From the NCBI GenBank assembly GCA_041687095.1, contig JAWLCQ010000209.1, positions 1 to 7,690 on the forward strand: a stretch of DNA of 7,690 nucleotides, read 5' to 3'. Both the position numbers and the translations under genes were made by a program. Positions 6,092 through 7,690 of the stretch are shown here, piece after piece (the first letter of the stretch is position 1; every line of letters starts with the position of its first letter). The notes below the pieces were generated by a model, which did no database searches, had not been told where the DNA came from, and saw nothing but the letters and a program-made list of their open reading frames with translations. Source of the stretch: JAWLCQ01 sp041687095 (GTDB lineage Bacteria; Planctomycetota; Phycisphaerae; SM23-33).

Positions 6092-6363
6092 CCACCGACC
6101 CCGCGTCGGTGGTAAGCGGCTATCGACTACCCAGGCCGCCCGCGCACTCCTTCTTCTTTTCCCCCACCGACCCCGCGTCGGTGGTTCAAACGGCTATCGA
6201 CTACGGGAAGGACGAGCCACGCCTCCTGCCCGTGGGGGCCCTGCGGTAGTGAGGATCCGGCTTACCACCGACGCGGGGTCGGTGGGGAGCAGGAGGAAGA
6301 CGGGGAAGGAAAGGGGCCGCCGCTGTAGTTGGTAGCCGCTTACCACCGGCACGGGGCCGGTGG
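6092..6363. repeat. Four copies of a 21-bp hairpin repeat, two in each orientation
   Basis: Copies lie at 6092-6112 and 6164-6184 (plus orientation, CCACCGAC-CCCGC-GTCGGTGG) and at 6265-6285 and 6343-6363 (minus orientation). The fourth reads CCACCGGC-ACGGG-GCCGGTGG, so one base pair changed from A-T to G-C with pairing kept. Shared flanks extend the unit: a C-rich stretch before the hairpin and, after it, TAAGCGGCTA-TCGACTAC, clear in copies 1 and 4, partly altered in copies 2 and 3. Starts are 72, 101 and 78 bp apart. The two pairs face each other, making the cluster one large inverted repeat. The family resembles REP-type palindromes; no associated transposase is in the window. Confidence 0.88.
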
Positions 6364-6402
6364 GGAGCAGATACGATCGTGCACCCACGGCACCGGGCGG
6401 GG

Positions 6403-6431
6403 TTGCTTTTTCGCCCGTGTTCTGCTAGGAA
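6403..6431 (+). promoter_or_regulatory. Candidate promoter for the thioesterase-iorA operon
   Basis: TTGCTT (6403-6408) is followed after 17 bases by TAGGAA (6426-6431), with TGC directly before it resembling an extended -10. It is the only reasonable match near the operon, but it lies nearly 190 bp before the first start codon and upstream of the 13-mer array, so the call is weak. Confidence 0.28.
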
Positions 6432-6512
6432 ATACGCTCCTGATACGCGTTCCGGGCAGTTCTCGGGCAGTGTCCGTTGGGCGTGGTTGCTGCGCTTCGC
6501 TCCGCAAACCAC

Positions 6513-6577
6513 GGCACCCCCGTGAGGCACCCCCGCGCGGCGCTCCCGCGAGGTATCTCGGCGGGGCGCCCCCGCGA
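6513..6577. repeat. Five tandem 13-bp repeats
   Basis: Consecutive 13-mers begin at 6513, 6526, 6539, 6552 and 6565: GGCACCCCCGTGA, GGCACCCCCGCGC, GGCGCTCCCGCGA, GGTATCTCGGCGG and GGCGCCCCCGCGA. All start with GG and most share a C-run then CGYG; the fourth is the most diverged. The array ends 40 bp before the GTG start of the thioesterase, so it would be part of the transcript leader if the upstream promoter is used. An imperfect inverted repeat (GTGGTTGC / GCAAACCAC) abuts it on the left. Confidence 0.75.
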
Positions 6578-6617
6578 GGATTGAGCGGAACGCATGTGAC
6601 GGACCCCCTGCGGAAGA

Positions 6618-7073
6618 GTGGAGGACGGACCGCTGACCGACATCGCTGCCGACAGCCCAACCTGCACGACGCACCTGCGCGTGCGCTACAGCGAAACGGA
6701 CCAGATGGGGACGTTCTACAACTCCCGCGCCCTGGAGTGGTTCGAGTGCGGCCGCACCGAACTGCTGCGGTCGATCGGTCTGCCCTACGCCGAGATGGAA
6801 ACCCGCGGGGTGCTGCTCCCGCTCGTCGAGGCCCACGTGGCCTTCCGCGGGCGGGCGCGGTACGATGACCTCCTGCGGGTCACCACGGCCGTGGCGGTGT
6901 CCGGCAAAGCCCGGGTGCGGTTCGACGTGACGATCGTCCACGAGGCCGACGGCCGCCCCGTCGCCGACGGGCACACCGTCCACGCCGTTACCGATCCGAC
7001 CGGCCGACCCGCCCGTCCGCCCGAGTGGTTCCTGCGGGCCCTGCGCCCCAACGAGGAGTCGAAGTCGCAATGA
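6618..7073 (+). CDS. Acyl-CoA thioesterase, hot-dog fold (4HBT, YbgC/FadM-like)
   Basis: A 151-residue (from GTG) cytosolic thioesterase that hydrolyses acyl-CoA to the free acid and CoA. The N-terminal motif VRYSETDQMGTFYNSRALEW holds the family's catalytic Asp (D28) and continues into FECGRTELLRSIGLPY, the long hot-dog helix. The C-terminal TVHAVTDPTGRPARPPEW is also typical, and length is normal for the family. The aromatic/His position common after MG in relatives (YHANY) reads FYNSR here. Start choice: GTG at 6618 has only GGAAGA directly abutting it. CTG at 6633 has GGAGGA at the ideal distance and would give a 146-residue protein starting (M)TDIAADSP. I give the GTG coordinates because CTG starts are rare, but CTG is at least as likely. 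The TGA overlaps the iorA ATG by four bases, so the two are translated together, and aryl-acyl-CoA made by that enzyme is a sensible substrate (inference). Confidence 0.9.
   Translation: MEDGPLTDIAADSPTCTTHLRVRYSETDQMGTFYNSRALEWFECGRTELLRSIGLPYAEMETRGVLLPLVEAHVAFRGRARYDDLLRVTTAVAVSGKARVRFDVTIVHEADGRPVADGHTVHAVTDPTGRPARPPEWFLRALRPNEESKSQ
6620..6625 (+). promoter_or_regulatory. Shine-Dalgarno site pointing to a CTG start
   Basis: GGAGGA is the strongest ribosome-binding match before the thioesterase. It lies inside the reading frame begun by GTG 6618 and seven bases before the in-frame CTG at 6633. No ATG or TTG stands at a suitable distance. Confidence 0.55.
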
Positions 7074-7690
7074 GTGAACGGTTACTGCTCAGTGGAAACG
7101 AGTCCGTCGCCCGCGCCGCCCTCGACGCGGGCGTCCACCTGGGAACCGGGTACCCCGGGACGCCCTCCAGCGAGATCCTGGAGGCCTTCTCCGAACTGGG
7201 CGGGAAGGCCCAGTGGGCCCCCAACGAGAAGGTCGCCCTCGAGGTCGGGGTCGGGGGCGCCGTCGCGGGCGGGCGCCCCCGCGGCACCAAGAAGCACGTC
7301 GGGATCAACGTCGCCGCCGATCCGCTCTTCACCGCCGCCTACACCGGGGTGACCGGGGCGCTGGTCCTGATCTCCGCCGATGACCCGGGCATGGCGTCGA
7401 GCCAGAACGAGCAGGACAACCGCCACTACGCCAAGGCCGCGGGTGTGCCCATGCTCGAACCGTGCGACTCGCAGCAGGCGTACGACTTCACCGCCCTCGC
7501 CATCCAGCTCTCCGAGCAGTGGGGGATGCCCGTCATCCTCCGCCTGACCACGCGGGTGTGCCACTCCAAGACCGTCGTCCGCCCCCGCGAACTGCCCGCC
7601 CCCAACGCCCCGCATTACGAGCGGGACATCCCCCAGCGGGTGATGATCCCCGCCTACGCCCGCACCGCCCATCGCAAGCTGCGGGCGAAA
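7070..7690 (+). CDS. iorA: Indolepyruvate:ferredoxin oxidoreductase alpha subunit, N-terminal part
   Basis: The first 207 residues of IorA, continuing past the window edge. With IorB, the enzyme oxidatively decarboxylates aryl-pyruvates (from Trp, Phe, Tyr transamination) to aryl-acetyl-CoA, reducing ferredoxin and using thiamine diphosphate. Diagnostic N-terminal motifs are present: LLSGNESVARAALDAGV, TGYPGTPSSEI, PNEKVALEVGVGGAVAG, KHVGINVAADPLFTAAYTG, ISADDPGMASSQNEQDN and LRLTTRVCHSK. The C-terminal thiamine-binding domain and the 4Fe-4S ferredoxin-like domain of the usual roughly 600-residue protein would lie beyond 7690. The ATG sits in the ATGA overlap with the thioesterase stop, with GAGGAG eleven bases upstream. 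One oddity: the segment before KHVG reads GGRPRGTK, whereas relatives I recall have a less charged ...ATM there. iorB would be expected next. Confidence 0.95.
   Translation, partial: MSERLLLSGNESVARAALDAGVHLGTGYPGTPSSEILEAFSELGGKAQWAPNEKVALEVGVGGAVAGGRPRGTKKHVGINVAADPLFTAAYTGVTGALVLISADDPGMASSQNEQDNRHYAKAAGVPMLEPCDSQQAYDFTALAIQLSEQWGMPVILRLTTRVCHSKTVVRPRELPAPNAPHYERDIPQRVMIPAYARTAHRKLRAK

Larger units (their letters stand above)
5876..6617. other. Gene-free region rich in hairpin repeats
   Basis: No supportable gene lies between the porin stop and the thioesterase. The region holds a nested hairpin (5904-5947), a short tandem ATCCGCA pair (5955-5968), four 21-bp hairpins (6092-6363), a possible promoter (6403-6431), an imperfect inverted repeat GTGGTTGC / GCAAACCAC (6483-6513 region) and five tandem 13-mers (6513-6577). 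Frames that stay open through it simply translate these repeats. Confidence 0.65.

Noticed and set aside
5829..6335. A 168-codon plus-strand frame after the porin
   Set aside because: It starts inside the porin and translates hairpin repeats twice over (the same Pro/His/Arg peptide recurs), so it is not a gene.
6092..6363. CRISPR-like array of regularly spaced palindromes
   Set aside because: Copies occur in both orientations with uneven spacing and shared flanks, which fits REP-type repeats and not CRISPR.
6201..7070. A 289-codon minus-strand frame over the hairpin cluster and thioesterase
   Set aside because: The N-terminal half is antisense to the clear thioesterase gene and the rest translates intergenic repeats.

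Overview
The window is strongly G+C-rich, with G or C at most third codon positions. It holds five complete protein genes, the start of a sixth, and three gene-poor stretches full of palindromic repeats. No rRNA, tRNA, transposase or CRISPR array is visible. A Gram-negative envelope is implied by an outer-membrane barrel and a lipobox protein. High G+C, abundant small palindromic repeats and a sodium symporter preceded by a tiny membrane protein suggest a planctomycete-like or other PVC-group bacterium. The ferredoxin-dependent indolepyruvate oxidoreductase points to at least partly anaerobic amino-acid metabolism. The lineage call is inference and not secure.

Layout. Positions 1-127 hold a roughly 34-bp tandem repeat just past the 3' end of a minus-strand gene. 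Positions 128-1531 (minus) encode a lipoprotein with a proline-rich linker and a TPR domain. Positions 1532-2199 carry no gene but contain three kinds of inverted repeat (a nested palindrome, three covarying 19-bp hairpins and a 41-bp-arm inverted repeat), then a candidate promoter with a CRP-like palindrome.

Positions 2200-5875 (plus) form a compact operon. It encodes a 56-residue single-span membrane protein, a 658-residue sodium:solute symporter with an unusual periplasmic insertion, and a 489-residue alginate-export-like outer-membrane porin whose start overlaps the symporter stop (ATGA). Together these could carry an unidentified organic solute across both membranes.

Positions 5876-6617 carry no gene. 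They hold a nested hairpin, four copies of a 21-bp hairpin repeat with a compensatory base change, and five tandem 13-mers. From 6618 to the end a second operon begins: a hot-dog acyl-CoA thioesterase overlapping by ATGA the start of iorA, the alpha subunit of indolepyruvate:ferredoxin oxidoreductase, which runs off the window. The pairing suggests oxidation of aryl-pyruvates to aryl-acyl-CoA followed by hydrolysis to the free acid.

No clearly new multi-gene system is visible. The most unusual items are the covarying hairpin repeat families, the long inverted repeat, the symporter insertion with a calcium-loop-like motif, and a probable CTG start for the thioesterase.
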